A stretch of 13,701 bases of DNA from Promethearchaeia archaeon. GTDB taxonomy: Archaea > Asgardarchaeota > Lokiarchaeia > Sigyniarchaeales > SOKP01. The DNA is taken from assembly GCA_029856445.1 (NCBI GenBank), contig JAHQWY010000069.1:1-13701 (forward strand), in the 5' to 3' direction. A program made the position numbers and the translations under genes. How positions within the stretch are numbered: the stretch's first letter is position 1; the number at the start of each line of letters is the position of its first letter. The notes beneath the pieces are model-generated. The model worked only from the letters and a program-made list of their open reading frames with translations, searched no databases and was not told the DNA's origin. This document shows positions 6,624 to 13,701 of this stretch, piece after piece.

Positions 6624-7334
6624 ATGCCAAAAGAAATAGGTAATTCTGATAAAGAAATTGAAATGGATCCTACATGCCATAATTGTAACAGCCTTTATTA
6701 TTGTACAGTTGGAAATCCCAATACACAAAAAAAAAATTGTCCCATGGTGGTTAATCCTGAAATTGAAAAGGAAGTAATTAAACTCTATAAATCGGATGAT
6801 TTTGTAAGAAAATCGACTAAAATTGCCTCTATTGTAGAAGCTCAAGGGTATATTAATTGGCCCCGTTTAAAGGATACCATTGAATATGCAAAGGGAATGG
6901 GCTTTAAAAAGTTAGGTTTAGCGTTTTGCGTTGGTTTAAGAAAAGAAGCTGAGAAAACTGCTGAGATCCTAAATAAGTATGGCTTTGAAGTGTGTTCTGT
7001 TTGCTGTAAGACTGAAGCTATTAAAAAAACTGATGTAGAGATACCTCAAGAATTTACAATGATATCAAAAACAGGTTATCCTATTGGGATTATGACATGT
7101 AACCCTGCGGGTCAAGCATTATTACTCAATAAAGCAAAAACTGATATGAATATAATAGTAGGATTATGCGTAGGGCATGATATTACATTTACTCATCTTT
7201 CTAAAGCACCTGTAACTACATTTATAGCTAAAGATAGGTCAAATCCACATAATCCTGCAGCAGTTCTATATACACACTATGGAGAATCTTTTATTTCCAG
7301 AGATTTAAGAATGCAGCAAAAAGAAAAGAAATAA
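6624..7334 (+). CDS. DUF1847 metal-binding protein
   Basis: A 236-residue protein of the DUF1847 family (uncharacterized metal-binding proteins of archaea and anaerobic bacteria). The N-terminus has C18-x2-C21-x5-C27...C39-Pro, a likely Zn or Fe-S site. The body carries FCVGLRKEAE (101-110), CSVCCKT (124-130), TCNPAGQALLLN (158-169), and the family-typical GLCVGHDITFTHLSKAPVTT (180-199) followed by IAKDR. The eleven or so conserved-looking cysteines suggest metal or cluster binding, possibly sensing or storage, but no activity is established. There is no signal peptide or membrane span. Seventy-two bases separate it from the iron-sulfur gene upstream, and it has its own TATA box. The family identification is firm; the biological role is unknown. 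Confidence 0.85.
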   Translation: MPKEIGNSDKEIEMDPTCHNCNSLYYCTVGNPNTQKKNCPMVVNPEIEKEVIKLYKSDDFVRKSTKIASIVEAQGYINWPRLKDTIEYAKGMGFKKLGLAFCVGLRKEAEKTAEILNKYGFEVCSVCCKTEAIKKTDVEIPQEFTMISKTGYPIGIMTCNPAGQALLLNKAKTDMNIIVGLCVGHDITFTHLSKAPVTTFIAKDRSNPHNPAAVLYTHYGESFISRDLRMQQKEKK

Positions 7335-7370
7335 TAAACGACAATTTGATATCTTCTACACTATTAAGAG

Positions 7371-7377
7371 TTTTTTT
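7371..7377 (+). terminator. Oligo-T terminator after the DUF1847 gene
   Basis: Seven T residues in a row, 37 bases after the DUF1847 stop codon and before the TPR gene, fit an archaeal intrinsic terminator. Confidence 0.5.
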
Positions 7378-7403
7378 AATTACGTAAATATAAATATAAA
7401 GGT

Positions 7404-9323
7404 ATGAAAATTAACATTAATGAAGATAAAAAGAAGAAGTGATTTAAGATAAAGCTTCCAGAAAAGGTAAATGCATTCATTAAGAAAATTCCTAAAGGAC
7501 ATTCTGGTTTAAAAGATCTTATAATAAAGAATTACCAAAGTATTAAATTTGATAAATTGAAGGTTTTCACTTCAAAAAGTAATAAAACAATAGTACAGAA
7601 ATTTTATAAACAAGTTATAGAAGATTTACTTGCCTTAAATCCAGAAGCACTAGAATTACTCATAAATTTAAGTATATTAAACCCGGAAGTCTTAACTAAT
7701 ATTGATAGAAAATCAGTAGAAGCTAGTTATAAAATACAAAATATAGAGCAACTTTTTAATGATTTACTGAATAAAGGACTGTTAGAAAAGGAAAAGAATA
7801 AGGAAGAGATATACAAATTTTCAATTCAACAAGTACAAACTGCTTTTGAAACTGTAGCAAATGAAAAAAATCATGAAAAAGCAATAGAATATTATACAAG
7901 AAAAATTCAAAAATATGGACCTAATACTGAAGATCACATTGAAATCCTTTTCCATAACGTAAAAATAAACCCAACTGAAGATTTAGTTAACGATTATCTT
8001 GGACTAGTAAAAAATGTAGAACAAATTGACATTAGTAATAAAAGATTGATTGCTATTGCTGAAGAATTAATCAAACTTGAAAGCAAATATAAAGCACCAA
8101 TTTTAGTTGTACTTGGTAACTTATATTCCGTTATGGGAAGAGCTGATAAAGCAGAAAATGCTTATTTGAATGCTTTAGATAATTATAAAAAGTTAGCCAA
8201 ACAATATTATCGCATCTATTTACCTTATATTGCTGCAATACAAAAAAACTTAGGGACTCTCTATATCGACTTGAAACGGTTTGAAGAAGCAGAAAAGATC
8301 TTCCTCGATACATTAAAAGTGTATAATGAACTAGAAAAACAATACTACAGTGTACATTCATCTGATCTTGATTTTACTGATAATAATATTGTTGACCAGA
8401 ATTATAAATTAGAAAATACTTATCTTGACGATATAAAAAACTATAACGAGTTATTAAAAAAATATTATGATGTATATTTACCCAATGACACATCAAGTTC
8501 GAGTTATTTCGGAAATGTTTGTGTTGATTTAGACTTATTGGAGGATATACAAGATGGCTCAATTGATTCAACTGATAGTTATAAGAAGTTAGCGAAAATG
8601 TGCTATGATATGTATTTAACTGATGTAGCAACGACTCAGAGTAATCTAGGACTCATATATAGTGAAGAGATGAAATTTGAGGAAGCTGAAAAAATGCACC
8701 TTGAAGCATTAAAAATAAGAAAGAAATTAAAACAGCAATATCCTGATCAAATATTACCTGACTTAGCCTTTACTTTAATAGATCTTGGAGACCTCTATGC
8801 AGGTCAAAATAAATTTGAAGAAGCAGAACGGATGTATCTTGAGGGATTAGAAATCTCTAAACAGTTAGCACAACAATACCCAGAAGTGTATTCATATAAT
8901 GTTGCTATTATTATGAATTGTCTAGGGGCTGTGCACATTAAATTAGAGAAATTTAAAGATGCAGAAAGAATTTTCCTTGGAGCATTAAGGATCTTTAAAG
9001 TATTTGCAAGTAAGGATCCAAAAACTTATTCCAAAGATGTCGCTAATGTCCAAAATAACCTAGGTACTGTAAATATGTTGTTAAATAATATTGAAAGGGC
9101 TGAATATTATCTTAATAAAGTTTTTAAGCGGGATCCTGAAAATATTGAATTTCTCTATAACAAGGCTAGCCTTGAATCTTTAAAAAATAATTCAAAAGTT
9201 GCTTTGGAGTTACTAAAGAAAGTAATAAAAAAGGACAAGGATTATATTGAGCGGGTTTTGGAAGATAAACGATTTGATAATATTAGGGGATTAAAAGAAT
9301 ATAAAGAATTAATTGGTCAATGA
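7404..9323 (+). CDS. Winged-helix/TPR protein with an interrupted 5' end
   Basis: The intact frame starts at TTG 7557 (588 residues). The same frame stays open upstream and encodes a plausible helix (LPEKVNAFIKKIPKGHSGLK) back to TGA 7440-7442, and 12 codons before that lies ATG 7404; the original start may be there. From TTG 7557, residues about 29-95 look like a winged helix and about 181-560 hold tetratricopeptide repeats of about 42 residues, kinesin-light-chain type. Clear units begin near 181, 224, 358, 402, 450, 494 and 530; the stretch 265-345 keeps the KYYDVYLP spacing but has lost TPR signatures. The GH(S)GL-helix, winged helix, then TPR order resembles the C-terminal part of STAND NTPases, but no P-loop is present. 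TPRs bind proteins; the partner is unknown. No signal peptide or membrane span. Confidence 0.75.
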
Positions 9324-9455
9324 AATCACTTATATAATTAAATAAAAATGGATATCATTATTTCTTCTAGTAATAAATTTAAACGAACAAATTTTACTCT
9401 ATCAATCATTAGAACTTAAATATAGAAAATTAAGAATTTACTAATCAAAGTTAGA

Positions 9456-9463
9456 TTTATAAA
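9456..9463 (+). promoter_or_regulatory. TATA box of serA
   Basis: TTTATAAA is centred about 25 bp upstream of the ATG at 9485. Transcription would start at or within a base or two of the start codon, so the message is probably leaderless. Confidence 0.7.
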
Positions 9464-9484
9464 TTGGCTAGTTAGAAAGAAGAG

Positions 9485-11071
9485 ATGATGGGAAACCTAA
9501 AAGTTCTTGTTCTTGATAATTTACACGCCTCTGGGGTTGAGGTGTTTATTCGAGAAGGTATTCAAGTTGATATAAAAAAAAAAATTAAACCGCACGAGTT
9601 GGCTAGCATTATTGATAATTATGATGGAATTGCTATCCGTGGTGCTACAAAAATAACAGAGGATTTATTTGATGGAATTTCTCGTTTAAGAGTAATAGGT
9701 CGCGCAGGTTCAGGTACTGATAATATTGATAAGACTATTGCTACAAAAAAAGGAATTGTTGTTATGAACACCCCTGGAGGTAATACAATTACTACAGGAG
9801 AACACACCATCGCCTTAATACTCGCTCTTGCACGTCAAGTACCTCAGGCTTCAGCTTCTATGAAGGAGGGAATGTGGGAGAAGAAAAAGTTCATCGGAAC
9901 TGAACTTACAGATAAGATCCTAGGGATTGTAGGATTTGGTAATATAGGAAAAGTTGTAGCTGAAAGAGCCCTAGGTCTTAAAATGGTAGTTTTAGGATAC
10001 GATCCTTATGTTCCTAATGAGGATCTCCTAAAGCTAGGTGTAGAACCAGTTGATCTTGACGAACTTTATGCTCGTTCTAATTTTATCACTTTCCACACTC
10101 CCCTCACACCTGAAACTAAAGAAATGATTAATGCCCAAGCAATTACTAAGATGAAAAAAGGAGTCTATATTATTAATTGTGCACGTGGGGCATTAATCAA
10201 CGAATTAGATCTTCTAAAAGCTCTTCAATCTAACCATGTTAAAGGTGTAGCTATTGATGTCTATCCTGTTGAGCCCCCTTCCCCAGATAATTCTCTATAT
10301 AAACATCCTAATGTAATTTTAACTCCTCATTTGGGAGCTTCTACAATGGAAGCTCAGAAAAGGGTTGCTATTCAGATTGCCGAACAAATTTGCGACTACT
10401 TGAAAAAAGGAATAATACGAAATTCAGTTAATTTCCCTTGTGTAGCACCAGAGCTACTCCCAATATTAAGACCTTACTTATCTCTATGTGAGAAATTAGG
10501 TTCATTTCTTGGACAACTTTTAGAAGATCCTCTCAAGGAAATCCGTATAGAGTATCTAGGGGATGCTTCGAAGCTTAATATCGCTCCACTCACTATCTCA
10601 GTTCTAAAAGGACTCCTTCAGCACCAAACTGAAGATATCAATTTAGTTAATGCTCGTATGATCGCTGAAGAGCGCGGAATTAAAATATCTGAAACAAGAT
10701 CGACCAAAGTAGAAAATTATGCGAGTTTGATTAGTGTCATTACAATAACCGAGAAGCAAAAGACCACAGTATCAGGAATTCTATTTGGGAATATCCAAAA
10801 AATCATGAAGTTCAATCTTTTCCCAGTTGAGGCAGAACTCTCTGGAGGGATTCTCTTGCTGGAAAACTTAGATGTTCCTGGAGTAGTTGGGCGAGTAGGA
10901 ACTTTTCTTGGTGAAAAAAACATCAATATTGCAGGATTTCAGCTGGGTCGAAATGAACCGGGTGGTATTGCAATATCACTCATTAATGTAGATAATCATG
11001 TACCCGAAGAATTTCTCTCCCAGCTTGCTCAGTTACCTCATATCACCTCAGCTAAGTATCTTATATTTTAA
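9485..11071 (+). CDS. serA: D-3-phosphoglycerate dehydrogenase
   Basis: A full-length 528-residue SerA, which oxidises 3-phosphoglycerate to 3-phosphohydroxypyruvate with NAD+, the first step of serine biosynthesis in the cytosol. The NAD-binding motif is GFGNIG at 150-155. The catalytic triad is R234 (NCARGALINE), E263 (VYPVEPP) and H282 (LTPHLGAST). RAGSGTDNID (73-82) and MNTPGGNT (94-101) form the substrate pocket. An intervening ASB-type domain covers about 325-450, and a C-terminal ACT domain about 456-528 (LDVPGVVGRVGTFLGEKNIN) that in the family binds serine for feedback inhibition. This long form is common in archaea and many bacteria. Two ATG codons sit side by side (9485 and 9488); the first fits the TATA spacing. 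It is monocistronic. Confidence 0.96.
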   Translation: MMGNLKVLVLDNLHASGVEVFIREGIQVDIKKKIKPHELASIIDNYDGIAIRGATKITEDLFDGISRLRVIGRAGSGTDNIDKTIATKKGIVVMNTPGGNTITTGEHTIALILALARQVPQASASMKEGMWEKKKFIGTELTDKILGIVGFGNIGKVVAERALGLKMVVLGYDPYVPNEDLLKLGVEPVDLDELYARSNFITFHTPLTPETKEMINAQAITKMKKGVYIINCARGALINELDLLKALQSNHVKGVAIDVYPVEPPSPDNSLYKHPNVILTPHLGASTMEAQKRVAIQIAEQICDYLKKGIIRNSVNFPCVAPELLPILRPYLSLCEKLGSFLGQLLEDPLKEIRIEYLGDASKLNIAPLTISVLKGLLQHQTEDINLVNARMIAEERGIKISETRSTKVENYASLISVITITEKQKTTVSGILFGNIQKIMKFNLFPVEAELSGGILLLENLDVPGVVGRVGTFLGEKNINIAGFQLGRNEPGGIAISLINVDNHVPEEFLSQLAQLPHITSAKYLIF

Positions 11072-11135
11072 TAAAAAAATTTTAGAATGAATTAGAAAAT
11101 TATTTACTTAAAATTTAATTGAAATTTATAAAATT

Positions 11136-11456
11136 ATGGCGTATTGTAAGATTTGCGGTGCAGAAATAGAAGAAAATTTAGTATTATGTTCCTCATGTGA
11201 ATTACGTTTAGTCCCTGAGGAGAAACGAAAACCAAAGCGCCGAATAACTAAAATCTTAAAAATAACTATAATGGTTATCTCTTATATTCTAATGATTGTG
11301 TTTATTATCTCATTTATCTATATTACTAGAGCCTGTTTCAAAAGCAATGATTATAGATGTTATAATTTAAGTATAGTATTTTTAATTCTTTTTTCTTGTT
11401 TTTGTTTTATTGCTGCTATTCTTGTTGGAGAAGAATTACCAAAATGGAAAATATAA
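11136..11456 (+). CDS. Small zinc-ribbon membrane protein
   Basis: A 106-residue protein with an N-terminal zinc ribbon, C4-x2-C7 and C18-x2-C21 (MAYCKICGAEIE...CSSCELRL), then a Lys/Arg-rich linker (about 28-41) and two predicted membrane helices (about 43-65 and 79-98), ending with a short charged tail. Such short zinc-ribbon plus membrane-hairpin proteins are common in archaea and have no agreed function. By the positive-inside rule the zinc ribbon should be cytoplasmic. It starts 64 bases after serA with an ATG and no clear ribosome-binding site. Two further cysteines sit between the helices (CFKSNDYRC) and could form a disulfide outside the cell. Confidence 0.72.
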   Translation: MAYCKICGAEIEENLVLCSSCELRLVPEEKRKPKRRITKILKITIMVISYILMIVFIISFIYITRACFKSNDYRCYNLSIVFLILFSCFCFIAAILVGEELPKWKI

Positions 11457-11586
11457 GACTAAAAAATCTCTATATTGAAGTCCCTACTCCTACTTTAAAA
11501 AAATTTTAAATACAGTATTTCTTTTGGAACTCTCTTAACTATATTCTCTGGTTAATTCTAATCTTTAAAACTAAGAAGGACTTGAA

Positions 11587-11594
11587 TTTTATAT
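11587..11594 (+). promoter_or_regulatory. TATA box of the HD-domain gene
   Basis: TTTTATAT is centred 27 bp upstream of the ATG at 11618, consistent with a leaderless transcript. Confidence 0.6.
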
Positions 11595-11617
11595 AATAAA
11601 AGGAAATTTATATTAAT

Positions 11618-12295
11618 ATGGGAGAAAAAAAGAATCTCGATTCTACATTGATGAATTTTATCGAACCAGCTCAAGCTAGCCAAGATTACTTCATCAAAAA
11701 AGAAATTAGTAAGTTAGTAGATTTTGAATTAAAAGGATTTGAATTCTTTTTCGAAATTATTGATGTAGATGAAAATACAAAAGAGGAACTGCGTATTATA
11801 CTTTCTGATGCAAAAAGACTTCCAGCTGCACTAGGTGGTTTTCATGGGGCTTATCCCGGTGGTCTTTTTGATCATATTCTCTTAGTTGTTAATTATGCGA
11901 ATTTTATTTGTAGTAGCTTAATAAAGGATACATATTGGCTTAAAAAATTAATTCTAACGGCTATATGTCATGATTTTGGGAAAATTCAATATTATGGATT
12001 TAAGCTCGATCTTAATGATCGTAAAATTAAAATAAATGTAAACGATGCTGATGATGTTCGGAAAGAACTTACTTCGAAATTTAAGATAAGTGGAAAGGAT
12101 ACACATGTTGAACATGGAATCGCGATTATTAAAAAATACTTAACAAAACATACTCAGCTTTTTGATGAGGAGATGTATCAAGCAATTGTTTTTCATCACG
12201 GAAGTTGGAGTAAATACCAACCACAAAAGCTTAATGAACTTGCATCCCTTCTTCATGTTGCTGATATGATCGCAAGTCAAATTCTTAAAATCTAA
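11618..12295 (+). CDS. HD-domain phosphohydrolase, YhaM-like
   Basis: A 225-residue HD-superfamily metal-dependent phosphohydrolase. Metal-ligand motifs appear in order: H86 in GGLFDH (81-86), H118-D119 in ICHDFGKIQ, H163 and H166 in THVEHG, H193-H194 in VFHHGSW, and D216 in LHVADMIAS. The GG-x-x-x-H, CHDFGK, HVEHG, FHHG order resembles the HD half of the bacterial 3'-5' exoribonuclease YhaM, whose N-terminal half is an OB-fold nucleic-acid-binding domain. No OB-fold is fused here, but the next gene, 43 bases downstream, contains one. The protein is cytosolic. An RNA or nucleotide substrate is likely from the resemblance but not shown. A general HD phosphatase acting on nucleotides is the main alternative. 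Confidence 0.82.
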   Translation: MGEKKNLDSTLMNFIEPAQASQDYFIKKEISKLVDFELKGFEFFFEIIDVDENTKEELRIILSDAKRLPAALGGFHGAYPGGLFDHILLVVNYANFICSSLIKDTYWLKKLILTAICHDFGKIQYYGFKLDLNDRKIKINVNDADDVRKELTSKFKISGKDTHVEHGIAIIKKYLTKHTQLFDEEMYQAIVFHHGSWSKYQPQKLNELASLLHVADMIASQILKI

Positions 12296-12338
12296 AAAAT
12301 ATATTAAGGTAGAAATTAAAAAAAGTGTACTGATTTTA

Positions 12339-13701
12339 TTGAATAAAGAAGATGCTGTTATAACAATAATTCTTGAAGATTTAAAAGCACGATATAAAGA
12401 AAATATCATTGCGATTTATGGAATAGGAAGTTATTTTGATAATGAAATTCCCGATTTATGGATGAAAAATGATATTGATATCATTGTAATTGCTAAATCA
12501 ATTAATTCGTTTCCTAAAGTTGATTGGACTAAAATAAAATTTCACAAGAGAAAAATTGAAGGAAAAGAAATATGGATTGGTTTTAATACATTAGAAGGAT
12601 TCCAAAAAAAAGAAGTATTTAAAACTCAATCGTTTTCTAACTATGAGTGGAGCGTATTAAATATTAAATATCCTGAAAATTCTACATTACTATATGGAAA
12701 TGATATTCGCACCCAATTACCAGACATAAAGCGATCCCAATTCGATTTTGACGATATACTAGCAAGAGGTTTATACCATCTTGATAAAAGCCTTGGTGAG
12801 AGAGATCAGAATATCTCTATGAGAGAGTTTTCAAAAGCAGTTTTCAAGATTGGCTTTTACTTCTGTATCTACTTTACTTTTGATGAGATCTTCAGAGATA
12901 CAAGAATCTTACAAATTGGAAATAAATTAAAAGAAATATGCAAAAAAATAAGAAAAATTGAAGATCTTTTTGGTTATTTCGAAGAAACAATAATCTATAG
13001 AAACACAGGGTATTTTATAACTGAATTCAAGAAATTAGTAAAAGAATTTACAAATTTTATTCTTTTACTGTTAAAAACTGGGGGATTACATAAAAAGATG
13101 ACTACATCAGAACTAAGAGATTATTTAACTACCTCATTTAACGGATTCCCTCATTTAATACAGGCTCTTAAAAAATATCAAACAGCTAAAGAATTTCAAT
13201 CAATTAAAAAATTACGGGAAAGGAATATCAACCAAGAAATAGAATTTCAGAGTGTAAATATTATTGGCACAGTGAAAGAAATAGGAAGTAAACATTATTT
13301 CAAAAGAGCTGATGGTTCAAAAGGTAGCTTTATATCATTTTTATTAGAGGATCAAACAGGGATTGTCCGAGTTGTCATATGGAATGTTGAAATTATAAAC
13401 AGAATATTTCGAGAGGGTAATATTACTAAGAATTCTATTTTAGAACTAATAAATGGGTATATTCGAACGGGATATAAAGATAAATTTGAGATACACATAG
13501 GTAAATATGGAAATGTTGTTGTACATGAGATATTTTCACCAACGAAGAGGCAAAAACAAGACATTTCTAAGTCCCAGATTATAGAAAGATTAAAATCTTT
13601 AGATATTAATGAGACAAAAGTCTCTAAAGTACCTTGTCATCATTGTGGATTATTGTGTTCTCCTTCAGCAAAGAGGTGCCCGAAATGTGGTGAACCACTG
13701 A
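12339..13701 (+). CDS. Nucleotidyltransferase fused to OB-fold and zinc ribbon (partial at right edge)
   Basis: An open frame of at least 454 codons with no stop before the window end. The probable start is TTG 12339; an in-frame TGA near 12266 limits the upstream end. Residues about 10-100 are a polymerase-beta-type nucleotidyltransferase core: AIYGIGSYFD (25-34, the G-S loop) and NDIDIIVI with metal-binding D45 and D47. Then follow a YPENSTLLYG segment and a helical region (about 140-290, HEPN- or KNTase-like). Residues about 303-405 form an OB-fold (VNIIGTVKEIGSKHYF; FLLEDQTGIVRVVIWN; GYIRTGYKDKFEIHIG), like RPA-type single-strand-binding domains. A zinc ribbon ends it: C433-x2-C436, C440, C447-x2-C450. 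The frame is shifted relative to the HD gene 43 bases upstream; a TATA-like AATATATTA (about 12298-12306) could give it its own promoter. Substrate unknown. Confidence 0.82.
   Translation, partial: MNKEDAVITIILEDLKARYKENIIAIYGIGSYFDNEIPDLWMKNDIDIIVIAKSINSFPKVDWTKIKFHKRKIEGKEIWIGFNTLEGFQKKEVFKTQSFSNYEWSVLNIKYPENSTLLYGNDIRTQLPDIKRSQFDFDDILARGLYHLDKSLGERDQNISMREFSKAVFKIGFYFCIYFTFDEIFRDTRILQIGNKLKEICKKIRKIEDLFGYFEETIIYRNTGYFITEFKKLVKEFTNFILLLLKTGGLHKKMTTSELRDYLTTSFNGFPHLIQALKKYQTAKEFQSIKKLRERNINQEIEFQSVNIIGTVKEIGSKHYFKRADGSKGSFISFLLEDQTGIVRVVIWNVEIINRIFREGNITKNSILELINGYIRTGYKDKFEIHIGKYGNVVVHEIFSPTKRQKQDISKSQIIERLKSLDINETKVSKVPCHHCGLLCSPSAKRCPKCGEPL

Noticed and set aside
6618..6845. Minus-strand open frame over the DUF1847 gene start
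   Set aside because: Antisense to a gene with clear family motifs; its Phe/Ile-rich translation is what the complement of Lys/Glu/Asn codons produces.
7440..7442. TGA as a selenocysteine codon
   Set aside because: Some Asgard archaea do make selenoproteins, but this TGA lies in a lysine-rich N-terminus of a TPR protein with no redox motif, and I see no obvious SECIS-like hairpin nearby. A point mutation or a sequencing error is simpler.
8131..8631. Two minus-strand open frames inside the TPR gene
   Set aside because: Antisense shadows of repeated TPR codons without plausible start signals.
9348..9419. Open frame of 23 codons between the TPR gene and serA
   Set aside because: Short, no ribosome-binding site, composition like the AT-rich background, and no recognizable motif.
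9619..10926. Minus-strand open frames inside serA
   Set aside because: They lie antisense to the NAD-binding and ACT regions of a well-defined enzyme and have no independent support.
12140..12409. Minus-strand open frame across the HD/nucleotidyltransferase junction
   Set aside because: It overlaps conserved HD motifs and the NTase start on the opposite strand and encodes no recognizable domain.
13352..13564. Minus-strand open frame antisense to the OB-fold
   Set aside because: The plus-strand frame is continuous over more than 1300 bases with domain motifs, so this one is a shadow.

Overview
The window is AT-rich and most likely comes from an archaeon, probably an Asgard (Promethearchaeota/Lokiarchaeia-like) one. 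Archaeal signs are a tRNA-Leu without an encoded CCA end, TATA-type promoters about 26-30 bp upstream of several start codons (leaderless or nearly leaderless transcripts), oligo-T terminators, and a DUF1847 metal-binding protein. The Asgard assignment rests mainly on a short acidic protein with a gelsolin-like domain, on a large kinesin-light-chain-type TPR protein, and on a nucleotidyltransferase whose style I associate with Asgard genomes. No database search was possible, so the taxonomy is an inference.

Layout. 1-166: C-terminal end of an MFS/GPH-type transporter, followed by an oligo-T terminator. 222-1520 (-): PLP-dependent Cys/Met-metabolism enzyme, divergent from a two-gene operon (1607-3794, +) encoding a corrinoid protein and an MttB-superfamily methyltransferase without pyrrolysine. 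3791-5446 (-): a VTT/DedA-like membrane protein with its own TATA box, a previously uncalled 44-residue single-span membrane protein, and the gelsolin-domain protein. 5559-5642 (-): tRNA-Leu(CAG). 5751-7334 (+): a very cysteine-rich 4Fe-4S protein and a DUF1847 protein. About 7404-9323 (+): a winged-helix/TPR protein whose apparent 5' end is interrupted by an in-frame TGA. 9485-11071 (+): phosphoglycerate dehydrogenase SerA with a C-terminal ACT domain. 11136-11456 (+): small zinc-ribbon membrane protein. 11618-12295 (+): HD-domain phosphohydrolase. About 12339 to the window end (+): a long gene, open at the right edge, encoding nucleotidyltransferase + helical region + OB-fold + zinc ribbon.

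How the genes fit together. The corrinoid protein and MttB homologue form a methyl-transfer module that probably demethylates a quaternary amine onto a cob(I)amide cofactor; the second methyltransferase and a clear reductive activator are not in this window. SerA and the PLP enzyme belong to serine and sulfur amino-acid metabolism. The gelsolin-domain and small membrane proteins could be part of the actin-regulating or membrane machinery. The HD protein next to the NTase-OB-zinc-ribbon protein is the least familiar combination and the best candidate for an undescribed nucleic-acid-processing pair. There is no gene-free stretch over 300 bases, and no CRISPR array, rRNA or insertion sequence.
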